From positions 124,001 to 188,000 of the forward strand of contig NZ_FTNK01000004.1 of the NCBI RefSeq assembly GCF_900156375.1: DNA of 64,000 bases, written 5' to 3'. Under the pieces are notes generated by a model, which was not told the DNA's origin, made no database searches, and saw only the letters and a program-made list of their open reading frames with translations. Positions 8,407 through 16,969 of this stretch are shown here, piece by piece. Position 1 is the first letter of the stretch, and each line of letters starts with the position of its first letter. The translations under genes were made by a program, and so were the position numbers. The DNA comes from Paenibacillus macquariensis. GTDB taxonomy: Bacteria > Bacillota > Bacilli > Paenibacillales > Paenibacillaceae.

Positions 8407-9336
8407 ATGGAATTATTGTTTCTTGGTACGAATGCAGGTGTTCCAACGCTGCAACGAAATGTGACCTCTATCGCACTGCGTTTATTCGAAGAAAGACGCA
8501 GCTTCTGGCTATTTGACTGTGGTGAGGCTACCCAGCATCAAATCCTCAGATCGCCATTAAAGCTCAGTAAGCTTGAGAAAATATTTATAACACATTTACA
8601 TGGTGATCATCTATTCGGTCTCCCTGGGCTACTTGCTAGTCGTAACAATCAAGGCGGAACTTCGCCCTTAACAGTCTATGGTCCTCGTGGTATTAAAGAG
8701 TTCTTAGACACGACTATGAAGTTGAGTCAATCACGTGTGGACTATGTATTAGAGGTAGTGGAGCATGAAGGTGGAATTATCTTTGAAGATAAGGGATTTA
8801 TTGTTGAATCTAGATTGTTGGAGCACCGGATAGATAGCTACGGATATCGTGTGACGGAGAAGGATCGTACAGGGAGTCTTAATATGACGCTCTTAGAATT
8901 GCACGGAATTAGACCGGGTCCACTGTATGGAAAACTCAAGTGCGGTGAGAGTATTGAATTAGAGAATGGGACGGTTTTACGTCCAGAAGATGTGTTGGGA
9001 CAGCCGAAAAAGGGAAGAATTGTAACCATCCTTGGAGACACACGCCCGTGTCCTGCGGTTGTTACATTAGCACAAGGTGCGGATATGCTTGTTCATGAAG
9101 CTACATTCCTTCATGAGATGGTAGAGACTGCTCACGAGTATTATCATAGTACAGCAATTCAAGCCGCTAACGCTGCTAAAGACGCAGAAGCGAAACAATT
9201 GGTTTTGACGCATTTCAGCTCACGATATAAAGATATGGAACAACTTGGTCAGCTTCTTGAAGAAGCTAAAGAAATTTTCCCGAATACAATGTTAGCAGAA
9301 GAATTTCACATTCTTCCAATTGAGCGTATACAATGA
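8407..9336 (+). CDS. rnz: Ribonuclease Z
   Basis: RNase Z trims the 3' end of tRNA precursors, notably those lacking an encoded CCA. The 309-residue product has the metallo-beta-lactamase fold and the tRNase Z signature: FLGTNAGVPT at the start, zinc motif THLHGDH at about residues 62-68, the GDTRPC block, and HEATF and LTHFSSRY near the end. Length matches bacterial enzymes. AAGGAG stands 15 bases before the ATG. It follows metH after the 8342-8375 hairpin. The family call is firm; activity on non-tRNA substrates cannot be judged. Confidence 0.96.
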   Translation: MELLFLGTNAGVPTLQRNVTSIALRLFEERRSFWLFDCGEATQHQILRSPLKLSKLEKIFITHLHGDHLFGLPGLLASRNNQGGTSPLTVYGPRGIKEFLDTTMKLSQSRVDYVLEVVEHEGGIIFEDKGFIVESRLLEHRIDSYGYRVTEKDRTGSLNMTLLELHGIRPGPLYGKLKCGESIELENGTVLRPEDVLGQPKKGRIVTILGDTRPCPAVVTLAQGADMLVHEATFLHEMVETAHEYYHSTAIQAANAAKDAEAKQLVLTHFSSRYKDMEQLGQLLEEAKEIFPNTMLAEEFHILPIERIQ

Positions 9337-9708
9337 GATAATTGATGTGTAGTACATTGAGAAATAATCATCAATTATTTTCCGGGCAAGCGCAAGTTTA
9401 GACACAGGGTTCCATAAAAATGCTAGGGATTTCAGTTATAGTTCGATAATATGTGACGAATGACGAGTGGAAATGATGCGATATGAGGTGTTATATGCCT
9501 TAGGAGTCAGGAAATAGTGATTCGTTTAGTATTGTTGGTATTAAATATTGAAACATTTCCCACTATCTGAAGTGAGCGTGGAAGGTGTAACATTCCTGAG
9601 TATATGGAATCAGCAGAGAGTTCAGTAAACTTCATTAATGATTCACAGCATTAAGTGAATGGAAATTTACTCATTAATTGGTCTTACGTGAAAGGATGTT
9701 TCTTAGAA
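9337..9708. other. Non-coding gap with one inverted repeat
   Basis: Between rnz and the next HAD gene I see no convincing gene. ATAATTGATG (9338-9347) and CATCAATTAT (9369-9378) form a perfect 10 bp stem with a 21-base loop, followed by TTT, and probably terminate rnz. The rest is AT-rich, with no recognised RNA. Confidence 0.5.
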
Positions 9709-10497
9709 ATGAAGAAGTCTAAAGGTCTATTAATTGATCTAGATGGCACGTTGTATCATGGGAAACATATGATTTCAGGAGCAGACACACTTATAAATAC
9801 GTTGAAAGAATTGCATATTCCGTATTTATTCGTAACCAATAACTCATCTCGAACAGCAGAAGATGTAGCAGAGGTATTGAACGGTATGGGCATTCAGGCT
9901 GCTCCTAGCGATGTTTGCACATCGTCACAAGCAGCGGCAAAGTACATTGCAACTGAATCACCAGGAGCCAGAGTGGCAGTTCTAGGAGAGCACGGGCTAC
10001 GTCATGCGTTATCTGAAGCTGGGTTGCAAGAGGTAGAAAGCTCACCACAATATGTGGTGCAAGGAATTGACCGATCTTTTACATATCATTCATTATCTGC
10101 AGCGATTGGTTGGATTAGTGAAGGTGCACAATACATTCTAACTAACCCTGATTTACTTCTTCCTTCTGATGATGGACAAATACCAGGTGCAGGGACGATC
10201 GCGGCTGCAATTGAAGCTGGATCTGGCGTGAAACCTATTGTTATTGGCAAACCTTCCAGTCATTTAATGACCTATGCTACGGATATATTAGGTATGGAGG
10301 CAACAGACGTAATTGTCATTGGTGACAATATGCGTACTGATATTGCTGCTGGCGCTGCAGCTGGTTGTGAAACGGTGTTAGTTCTTACTGGAATTACTAC
10401 GGAAAATAACTTGCAACAGCATATCCAGTCTACTGGTGTGGAGCCAGATGTTATTTTTAAGGACTTGCATGAACTTCTTAATTTCCTGAGCGCTTAA
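9709..10497 (+). CDS. HAD-IIA phosphatase, NagD/AraL type
   Basis: The 262-residue product is a NagD-type sugar-phosphate or nucleotide phosphatase. Motif I is LLIDLDGTLY (Asp10, Asp12) and motif II is FVTNNSSRT, a hallmark of this subfamily. The large C2 cap lies between residues about 75 and 175. The lysine of VIGKPSS and the acidic motif VIGDNMRTDI complete the active site. Relatives in Bacillus (AraL, YutF) remove phosphate from sugar phosphates or nucleotides as metabolite repair. I chose ATG 9709 with AAAGGATG upstream rather than a 18-residue extension without one. It stands alone. Confidence 0.9.
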   Translation: MKKSKGLLIDLDGTLYHGKHMISGADTLINTLKELHIPYLFVTNNSSRTAEDVAEVLNGMGIQAAPSDVCTSSQAAAKYIATESPGARVAVLGEHGLRHALSEAGLQEVESSPQYVVQGIDRSFTYHSLSAAIGWISEGAQYILTNPDLLLPSDDGQIPGAGTIAAAIEAGSGVKPIVIGKPSSHLMTYATDILGMEATDVIVIGDNMRTDIAAGAAAGCETVLVLTGITTENNLQQHIQSTGVEPDVIFKDLHELLNFLSA

Positions 10498-10574
10498 AAG
10501 AAATGTAAGCATTTCAATAAATGGCGTTATAATTAATAATTATACAGATGATAGATGAAAGGGTTGAAGAACAC

Positions 10575-11390
10575 ATGCCTGAAATGCCCGAAATGGAAAA
10601 TTACAGACGACTCATTACTGATCAGATATTGGATGTTCCAATCACGAATGTCATTGTGAATAGGGAGAAGTCCATTAATATCGAACAGGATATTTTCATC
10701 TCTGAATTATTGAATACAAGGGTTATTTTTATAGAACGTCGTGGTAAATATTTGAACTTTCATTTAAACAATGGACGTAGATTGTTAGTGCATCTTATGC
10801 TTGGTGGACTCATATTTGTTGGTAAGAACGAGGATCTTCCTCAGCGGAATACGCAAGTAGAAATTTCATTTGGAGAAACGACGTTATACTTTATGGGGCT
10901 TCGACTAGGATACGTTCATCTGTTGTCGGCGAAGGAAGTTGAACAAGTACTGGGTCAGCTTGGTCCAGAAGTGACGGATCGAAGAATGAATAGTGAGCGA
11001 TTCCTCAATATTGTAAATGGTCGTCGTGGTGCTTTAAAAACGTTACTCGTAAACCAAAATGTCATCGCAGGGATTGGGAATCGTTATGCGGATGAGATAG
11101 CTTTTGAAGCGAGATTACTACCATCAGCGAAGGTTCAGGACCTAGAGCCAGAAGCAATAGAGCGATTATACGTTAGTACTAAATCTGTACTAAGTAAAGC
11201 CGTTGAGGCTGGAGGGTATATTGACACACCTGTCACGAAAGATGATTCCCACACAGGTAGCTATAAATCGGAGTTTAAAGTATATGACCGTGAAGGTGAG
11301 CTTTGCCCACAATGTGGTGGTATCGTGGTTAAAGTCGAGTTGAATAGTAAAAAAACGTTCTATTGCCCTACATGTCAGCATGAACAATGA
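10575..11390 (+). CDS. Fpg/Nei-family DNA glycosylase
   Basis: These bifunctional glycosylases excise oxidised bases and nick the DNA backbone. The 271-residue product starts MPEMPEME, so processing exposes the catalytic Pro2, and Glu3 is present. Lys58 sits in the beta-hairpin RRGKYL. The helix-two-turn-helix is in IAGIGNRYADE. A C-terminal zinc finger (CPQC and CPTC) lies within the last 30 residues. The opening PEMPEME differs slightly from the PELPEVE typical of MutM, so substrate range may differ. I chose ATG 10575 over ATG 10548 because Pro must be residue 2. It overlaps the next gene, endonuclease IV, by 11 bases, which suggests coupled base-excision repair. Confidence 0.9.
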   Translation: MPEMPEMENYRRLITDQILDVPITNVIVNREKSINIEQDIFISELLNTRVIFIERRGKYLNFHLNNGRRLLVHLMLGGLIFVGKNEDLPQRNTQVEISFGETTLYFMGLRLGYVHLLSAKEVEQVLGQLGPEVTDRRMNSERFLNIVNGRRGALKTLLVNQNVIAGIGNRYADEIAFEARLLPSAKVQDLEPEAIERLYVSTKSVLSKAVEAGGYIDTPVTKDDSHTGSYKSEFKVYDREGELCPQCGGIVVKVELNSKKTFYCPTCQHEQ

Positions 11391-12234
11391 CCTGAAGATC
11401 GGGAGTCATATCAGTATTCGAGGTGGCTATGCTAAAGCAGCACGTCGCGCGATCGATATGGGGGCTCGATCTTTTCAATATTTCCCTAAGAACCCACGTA
11501 GTTTGCATATTAAAGACTTCGATAGTAAAGATGCGCAAAGATGTAAAATTCTATGCGTAGAGGCCGGAATAGTGAGCATTGCGCATACGCCGTATCCTGT
11601 CAATCTAGCTGTAGATCAGAGTGACGAGCAGGCATTGTACGATCTTACAGTGAGGTCAATACAGAATGATCTATGTATAGCCGATGCCTGTGGTTCGTTG
11701 GGGGTTGTGGTCCATTTTGGCCATTATAAAGGAAAAGATCCGTTACAAGGTTATAAAAATATAATAAAATGTCTAAATGAGGTACTCTCTTCGTGGGAAG
11801 GACACGCAAAGATATTAATAGAGAATCAAGCGGGACATGGTCACAGTATGGGGACTACGCTTGAGGAGATGGTTAATATCCGTAAGTTATCCCAATACCC
11901 TGATAAAATTGGCTTCTGTTTCGATACATGTCATGCATTTACGGCAGGAATATGGGATACTTCTCATAGTGATTCGTTATTCGAGAAAGGTGAGGTATTG
12001 GATTATTGGCGTAATCTAATGGCTGTTCATCTTAACGATTCCCGTTTTCCTTACGGTTCTGGGCAAGATCGCCATGCACGCGTGGGAGAAGGGTTCATTG
12101 GCGAGAAGCCATTTCAAGAGCTATTGACGTATAAAGGTATTGCGAATGCGGCAATTGTGATGGAAACAGAAGCGGGGATAGATGGAACACATAAAGAGGA
12201 TATCTCCAAAGTCCTTAGGTGGACTTCGCTATAA
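11380..12234 (+). CDS. nfo: Endonuclease IV (AP endonuclease)
   Basis: Endonuclease IV cuts DNA 5' of abasic sites and cleans blocked 3' ends. The 284-residue TIM barrel shows the three-zinc site motifs in order: IGSHISIRGG, IAHTPYPVNLA, VVHFGHYKG, LIENQAGHG, CFDTCHAFTAG, VHLNDSRFPYGSG and DRHARVGEG. The FGH variant replaces the more common PGS after the third motif, a small change. It starts inside the end of the glycosylase gene, so the pair encodes two consecutive repair steps from one message. Many Bacillota carry nfo, but this fusion-like overlap is less usual. Confidence 0.94.
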   Translation: MNNDLKIGSHISIRGGYAKAARRAIDMGARSFQYFPKNPRSLHIKDFDSKDAQRCKILCVEAGIVSIAHTPYPVNLAVDQSDEQALYDLTVRSIQNDLCIADACGSLGVVVHFGHYKGKDPLQGYKNIIKCLNEVLSSWEGHAKILIENQAGHGHSMGTTLEEMVNIRKLSQYPDKIGFCFDTCHAFTAGIWDTSHSDSLFEKGEVLDYWRNLMAVHLNDSRFPYGSGQDRHARVGEGFIGEKPFQELLTYKGIANAAIVMETEAGIDGTHKEDISKVLRWTSL

Positions 12235-12283
12235 AGAGAACATGTAGGGTGAGATTGTCAAATCATTGAAGGGGATGATAATT

Positions 12284-12631
12284 ATGATTCATTTGTACTT
12301 AGATGACTATCGTCGCTGTCCTAAAGGATTTGCATTAGCTCGTAGTGGAGAAGAATGTTTGATGATGCTAAGGGAATGTAAAGTTGATATCTTATCACTT
12401 GATTATGAACTTGGGTTCGATAGTGAGATGTGTGGTAGAGATGTAGTGACGGCGATCATTCGAGAAGGCTTATACCCACGCGAAGTTTATCTACATACGT
12501 CAAGTATGTCAGGTAAGCAGGAGATGTACCAGTTGTTCTATGAGCATAAACCTGCGGAAATGATCCTCCACAATGGGCCAATGAGTGATAAGGAGTTACA
12601 CCGTATTGCGAAGGCCGCTGAATTATCATGA
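12284..12631 (+). CDS. Small receiver-like protein (cREC type)
   Basis: The 115-residue protein is a stand-alone domain resembling the receiver-like domains proposed to act in cyclic-phosphate or nucleic-acid-end processing. It opens IHLYLDDYRRCPKGF and continues ILSLDYELG and VYLHTSS, so the Asp pair near residues 7-8 and the central Asp are kept, as in phospho-receivers. No output domain is attached. AAGGGG lies nine bases before ATG 12284; upstream TTG and ATG codons overlap that site. It overlaps the following thioredoxin gene by four bases. The family assignment is from memory of the motif pattern; the role is unknown. Confidence 0.65.
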   Translation: MIHLYLDDYRRCPKGFALARSGEECLMMLRECKVDILSLDYELGFDSEMCGRDVVTAIIREGLYPREVYLHTSSMSGKQEMYQLFYEHKPAEMILHNGPMSDKELHRIAKAAELS

Positions 12632-12945
12632 GGACGCTTAACGAGCTCGAGTTACGCTCCGAAATGGATAATAAGGGTAAACCTATAGCTGTATTTATGT
12701 ACACGCCACTATGTGGAACCTGTAAAGTTGCCCGACGGATGTTGGAAGTGGCGGAGCATTTACTTCCCTCAAATATACTGTCTGTGGCAGATGTTAATAT
12801 GATGCCTCAAATAGCTCAAGAGTACCAGATTACAAGTGTACCGGCTCTACTGCTTATGGATGCAGATCGCAGCTATCCAGCAAGGATTCGCTATCGTATG
12901 GGGTCTGTGGAAGAATTATTAGAAGCGATAAGGAGTGTGATCTGA
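12628..12945 (+). CDS. Thioredoxin-family protein (CGTC)
   Basis: The 105-residue protein has a single thioredoxin fold with redox motif Cys29-Gly-Thr-Cys32 after FMYTPL, and the cis-proline loop TSVPALLL. There is no signal peptide, so it acts in the cytoplasm. Classical thioredoxin has CGPC; CGTC suggests a different redox potential or partner (YtpP/YdbP-like proteins in Bacillus). ATGA overlap with the upstream gene and direct abutment to the next gene show an operon. Confidence 0.9.
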   Translation: MRTLNELELRSEMDNKGKPIAVFMYTPLCGTCKVARRMLEVAEHLLPSNILSVADVNMMPQIAQEYQITSVPALLLMDADRSYPARIRYRMGSVEELLEAIRSVI

Positions 12946-13719
12946 ATGATATCGATGCAACATATTACGCTGCAAAGAGAGAATGATATTATACTGAATG
13001 ATGTTTCTCTTGAGATTAAGAGTGGTGAGAACTGGGCTATCCTAGGTAGGAATGGTTCTGGTAAGACAACACTGTTAGAAATGATGACAGGTTATCTGTT
13101 TCCTAGTCGTGGTCGAGTTGAAGTGATGGGCAATGTGTATGGGCAGTGTGATATTCGTGAAATACGCAAAAGTATTGGATATATCAGTCCTTCATTATTA
13201 GATAGATTTACTATGACGGATACCGTGTGGGAAGTTGTGGCAACGGGAGCATATGCGTACTTGCGCTTCTACGAAGCCATACCACAAGCCGTCAAAGAGG
13301 ATGCGTATCGTCTATTAGAAGAAATGAACATATCAAAGTTAGCTGAACATACATTAGGTACCTTATCTCAAGGCGAACGTAAAAAGGTGTTGCTTGCTCG
13401 CTGTTTAATGGGTAATCCTAAGATACTTATAATGGACGAGCCGTGTGCAGGTCTTGATCTTTTTGAACGTGAAAAAATGTTAATAGAAGTAGATCGTTTG
13501 CGACAACGCGATATAACGGTCGTCTATGTTACCCATCATGTAGAAGAAATTGTTCCACTATTTACCCATGTAGCTCTTATTAAAGATGGTCGCTTAGCTG
13601 GTGCAGGACCAAAGGAACAAGTTCTAAATAAAGAAATGATTATGCGTACCTATGAAATTCCAGTTGAACTGGAATGGGACGGCGGACGTCCCTGGATCAA
13701 GGTAACTTCTGGAGGTTAA
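12946..13719 (+). CDS. ABC transporter ATP-binding protein (YlmA-like)
   Basis: The 257-residue ATPase has Walker A GRNGSGKTT (residues 34-42), signature LSQGERKK, Walker B ILIMDEP and the switch His in YVTHHVEE. No membrane partner is encoded nearby and no second ATPase domain is fused, so it resembles B. subtilis YlmA, an orphan cytosolic ATPase. It abuts the thioredoxin gene without a gap, and a methyltransferase gene follows six bases later. What it transports, if anything, cannot be told. Confidence 0.88.
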   Translation: MISMQHITLQRENDIILNDVSLEIKSGENWAILGRNGSGKTTLLEMMTGYLFPSRGRVEVMGNVYGQCDIREIRKSIGYISPSLLDRFTMTDTVWEVVATGAYAYLRFYEAIPQAVKEDAYRLLEEMNISKLAEHTLGTLSQGERKKVLLARCLMGNPKILIMDEPCAGLDLFEREKMLIEVDRLRQRDITVVYVTHHVEEIVPLFTHVALIKDGRLAGAGPKEQVLNKEMIMRTYEIPVELEWDGGRPWIKVTSGG

Positions 13720-13725
13720 TCCAAC

Positions 13726-14805
13726 TTGGATGATAACAATGTAAATATAAGTGAAGAAGTAGAACAACTAGAGCAACAAGAACAACAACAGTCACGGTTT
13801 ATAGTTACAGCAAATCATGGATTTGCTCCTTTCGCACAAGAAGAACTACGTCGCTTATTTGGTAGTGTCAAAAGTACGGTACTTATTTCGGGTGAAGTAT
13901 TCCTGGTGAGTGTTGCATATACATGGAGTGAAGTCGCAAGCATGATTGCGAATCAAGCCCCTATTTTCGTACGCCATATTCAGCCCGTGGATATCGAGAT
14001 TGGTGCTGATCAATTAGATGTTGGTGTGAGTGAATTGAAGTCCTATCTACTTCGCCAAGAAGAACTACAAGGTGCAAGTGTTTCACTTCAAGTTCGTAAG
14101 TCGGAACAAAGCTTAAGTGAGAAAAGTGCGGGTGCCTTGAGAGAGCAACTACTTGCAGAAATGGAAGAACTTCATGCGGAATTTACAGTTCAAGATGCGA
14201 AATGGATACTATCGGTATTTGTTTCATCTGATCATATCTATGCAGGTGTATCGCGTCCTCAGGATAACCTCTCCGACTGGAACGGTGGAGCTGTTCGTTT
14301 TCAACGAGAAGAAGGCCAGATTTCCCGCGCCAAATTCAAATTGTTGGAGGCAGAGAAATCCTTCGGTATTGATTTCTCAGCTTTTCGTCATGCACTTGAT
14401 ATAGGCGCAGCACCTGGGGGTTGGACTTCCTTCTTACTTGAGCGTGGAATGCACGTGACTGCGGTTGATCCAGCGAAGATGCACGAGTCATTAGTGAATA
14501 ACTCGCAATTAAAGATTATGCGAAAGAATGCATCGGAAGTGAAGTTCCGTGATAACCAATTCGATCTGCTTGTCTGTGATATGAGTTGGAGTCCAAAACA
14601 AATGGTTAAGCTTGTTAAAGATCTACTCTATTGTCTGTCCCCGGGGGGAACAGCCATTGTCACGGTTAAGCTAATGCACAAGAAGCCAATGGCATTGATC
14701 AAAGAAGTGATTGCTTCATTTGAAGAGGATCAGATGCAACTACAATATGCTAAACAGTTGTTTCATAATCGCGACGAGATAACTCTTCATATGATTAAAT
14801 ATTAA
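13726..14805 (+). CDS. RlmM/FtsJ-like SAM-dependent methyltransferase
   Basis: The 359-residue protein has a Glu/Gln-rich start, a region (about 25-190) that may be an RNA-binding THUMP-like domain, and a Rossmann methyltransferase domain from about 200. The SAM loop is LDIGAAPGGWTSF. Asp in VCDMSWSP and Lys in VTVKLM supply the FtsJ-type catalytic set used for ribose 2'-O-methylation. E. coli RlmM modifies 23S rRNA and is similar in size and order, so rRNA is the likely but unproven target. I use TTG 13726, ten bases after GGAGG. Confidence 0.82.
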   Translation: MDDNNVNISEEVEQLEQQEQQQSRFIVTANHGFAPFAQEELRRLFGSVKSTVLISGEVFLVSVAYTWSEVASMIANQAPIFVRHIQPVDIEIGADQLDVGVSELKSYLLRQEELQGASVSLQVRKSEQSLSEKSAGALREQLLAEMEELHAEFTVQDAKWILSVFVSSDHIYAGVSRPQDNLSDWNGGAVRFQREEGQISRAKFKLLEAEKSFGIDFSAFRHALDIGAAPGGWTSFLLERGMHVTAVDPAKMHESLVNNSQLKIMRKNASEVKFRDNQFDLLVCDMSWSPKQMVKLVKDLLYCLSPGGTAIVTVKLMHKKPMALIKEVIASFEEDQMQLQYAKQLFHNRDEITLHMIKY

Positions 14806-14831
14806 TTCGGTGAAGGGGGGTTAGTTATCTT

Positions 14832-15299
14832 TTGGAACAATATATCGTTTCGTTTATTACTGATGCGGAAGCTTTTTCACAACTCGTACGTGGTATTCCG
14901 GTTGAAGAATTGAATTATAAACCTACAGTTACGTCATGGAGCATAACGGAAATCATCGTCCATGTGGTTGATACTGAAATGATATTACAACACAGAATTA
15001 AAGCAATTCTGGCAGAAGATAACCCTATCATACAGGCTTTCGACCAGAACCTATGGGCAAGTGAATTACAATATTCTTCAAGGGATATTGAAGATCAATT
15101 AGCGTTGTTTGTGTTGTTAAGGAAAGTATTCGCTCCTACACTTAAGATCATTCGTGATGTAGATGGAGAGCGAGTTGGAACACACTCCACAGATGGATCT
15201 ATACAACTTAAAGATATCGTTAAAAAGATGTCAACGCATCTGCAAGGGCATATTGAACAAATTGAGCGGAATCGTGCTGCATTTGTATTGCTAAAATAA
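14832..15299 (+). CDS. DinB-family protein
   Basis: This is a 155-residue four-helix-bundle protein of the DinB superfamily. It has the family's conserved tryptophan entry (SWSITEIIVHVVDTE) and the late histidine block (KKMSTHLQGHIEQIERNR); these histidines usually bind a divalent metal. Despite the name, most members are thiol-transferase-like or of unknown function, not SOS-induced, and no LexA box is seen. TTG 14832 lies eleven bases after GGGGGG. It is the last gene before the promoter of the pilus-like locus. Confidence 0.85.
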   Translation: MEQYIVSFITDAEAFSQLVRGIPVEELNYKPTVTSWSITEIIVHVVDTEMILQHRIKAILAEDNPIIQAFDQNLWASELQYSSRDIEDQLALFVLLRKVFAPTLKIIRDVDGERVGTHSTDGSIQLKDIVKKMSTHLQGHIEQIERNRAAFVLLK

Positions 15300-15302
15300 T
15301 CC

Positions 15303-15332
15303 TTTACAAGTCACTTTGAAATGATTTATAAT
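15303..15332 (+). promoter_or_regulatory. Promoter of the kinase/Tad-like operon
   Basis: TTTACA (15303-15308) and TATAAT (15327-15332) are separated by 18 bp, a near-consensus sigma-A promoter that starts four bases after the DinB stop. Transcription should begin near 15339, leaving a leader of about 118 nt. Confidence 0.75.
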
Positions 15333-15363
15333 AATCCCAAAATTAACCAATCAAAACAAACAG

Positions 15364-15437
15364 GGAAAGTATCCCGAAGAGTTCGAAGAATACGGTTTAG
15401 ACCGGTTCTTTACTTTTCAGGGTACTTTCCTTTTTTT
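15364..15437 (+). ncRNA. Structured leader with built-in terminator (attenuator candidate)
   Basis: An outer stem (15364-15375 with 15420-15430, one bulge) closes two inner hairpins. The inner ones are GAA-GAG-TTC at 15376-15384 and a two-part stem at 15386-15390/15106-equivalent arm 15406-15410 plus CGGT/ACCG (15393-15396, 15401-15404). Seven T's follow at once (15431-15437), 19 bases before the kinase ATG. This is a three-way-junction-like fold with a factor-independent terminator. No known riboswitch consensus is recognised. It lies between a promoter and the first gene, so it should limit expression unless refolded. Confidence 0.6.
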
Positions 15438-15456
15438 GTTGTGAAATGGAGGTGGA

Positions 15457-16938
15457 ATGATGAATCAACGATTCTTACTTCTGAAAGGACATATCATTGG
15501 TGGAAGATACTTGATTCAATATGTTATTGGGTCTGGAGGCATGAGCCATGTTTATTTGGCCGATGATCTGAAATTGCCCGGAAAGCAGTGGGCAGTGAAA
15601 CAGTGTTTTTCTTTTCCACAGCAATTCACCAACATCGAGGATGAAGCTGAATTATTAATTACTTTGAGTCATCCGAGACTTCCGAGAATTGTGGATTTCT
15701 TCCCACCGGATGTCAAAGGAAATGCCTATTTAGTGATGGACTATATTCAAGGCGTGACGTTGGAGAAATATTTGAGTAGTCGAAATGGAATCGTGAAGAA
15801 TGATTTCATAATACAGCTAGCCGAACAAGTTCTTGATGTACTTGATTATCTACATAGACATGACCCTCCCATTGTATTTCGGGATCTCAAGCCATCCAAT
15901 ATCATGCTGACTTCACAATTAGAGTTACGCTTAATTGATTTCGGCATCGCTCGAAATTACAAGCAAGAACAAAATCAGGATACAGTCAAGCTTGGGACAG
16001 TCGGATTTGCAGCTCCAGAACAGTACGGTAGTGGTCAAAGTGATGCAAGATCTGACTTGTATGGATTAGGAGCTTTGCTCTTATATCTTGCCACAGGTGG
16101 GTTAGCTAGTGAATGGTCAGAGAGTGTTCACTCAGTCGTCCGTAGTGATTTCCCGAAAGAAATGATGCCTATCATACGTAAATGTTTGCAACAATCCCCT
16201 GCAGATCGTTATCAATCGGCAAATGACGTTAAGGTTGTGTTGATGAGTCATAAACAAGGTTCTCTTAGTCAACCTTCTAAAGGCACAGTAACGGGGCATA
16301 TTGGGACTCGAGTGATAGCAGTTATGGGTGTGAGTTCAGGCGCAGGTACAACGCATACAGCGATTTGCACAGCTCATTATTTGGCTAGAAGCTTTAGTAA
16401 AGTAGCCATCGTTGAAATGAATCAGGAAGCTAACGCCTTTACTAGAATTCAGCAAATCGTGGAAGGGGAAAATGATTTAGTTCATCAACGGTCTCGACGT
16501 TTCTCGATAGAAGGCGTTGACTATTATCGTCAGACGGCAAGAGCCAATGTGATTGAATTGCTTGGAGGGAGCTACGATTGTGTCGTTATGGATTTGGGAT
16601 CATATCAGGAGAATGATCGATTGGAAGAGTTCCTGCGTGCGGATGTTCCCATCCTTGTGGGTTGGGGTTCGGAGTGGAGAATGCAGGATATGGCAGAGGT
16701 TATCAGCTGTCTTACGAGACATCCTCAGAATAAATGGGTATATTGTCTACCTCTTGCGCCTCCGGATGCAGTACATCGTCTTCGTAAACAACTCAATACA
16801 GCTAAAGTTTATAGTGTACCCATGCATATCGATCCTTTTGATCGACGTGAGGAGATGGACCAACTAATGAGTCATCTCTTTCAAGGGATTGTTCCAGAAG
16901 TGGTGAAACGACGAAGATTTCGATTCGGATTAAGATAG
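15457..16938 (+). CDS. Ser/Thr protein kinase fused to a MinD/CpaE-like domain
   Basis: The 493-residue protein joins two parts. Residues 1-270 are a Hanks-type kinase: glycine loop GSGGMSHVY, Lys in WAVKQC, catalytic FRDLKPSN near 143-150, DFG near 162, and APEQYGSG in the activation segment. Residues 280-493 look like a ParA/MinD/CpaE P-loop domain (VMGVSSGAGTTHT), but the Walker A lysine is missing. There is no membrane segment or PASTA domain. It heads the Tad-like locus, so it may control assembly by phosphorylation. The start ATG 15457 has GGAGGTGG upstream. The kinase should be active by motif; the P-loop half may only bind or scaffold. Confidence 0.85.
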   Translation: MMNQRFLLLKGHIIGGRYLIQYVIGSGGMSHVYLADDLKLPGKQWAVKQCFSFPQQFTNIEDEAELLITLSHPRLPRIVDFFPPDVKGNAYLVMDYIQGVTLEKYLSSRNGIVKNDFIIQLAEQVLDVLDYLHRHDPPIVFRDLKPSNIMLTSQLELRLIDFGIARNYKQEQNQDTVKLGTVGFAAPEQYGSGQSDARSDLYGLGALLLYLATGGLASEWSESVHSVVRSDFPKEMMPIIRKCLQQSPADRYQSANDVKVVLMSHKQGSLSQPSKGTVTGHIGTRVIAVMGVSSGAGTTHTAICTAHYLARSFSKVAIVEMNQEANAFTRIQQIVEGENDLVHQRSRRFSIEGVDYYRQTARANVIELLGGSYDCVVMDLGSYQENDRLEEFLRADVPILVGWGSEWRMQDMAEVISCLTRHPQNKWVYCLPLAPPDAVHRLRKQLNTAKVYSVPMHIDPFDRREEMDQLMSHLFQGIVPEVVKRRRFRFGLR

Positions 16939-16969
16939 CTAAATGATCAGAAAGGGGCCACTCAACCAA

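Noticed and set aside
15321..15566. 81-codon frame overlapping the leader and kinase start
   Set aside because: It crosses the structured leader and the kinase gene in another frame, with no family motif.
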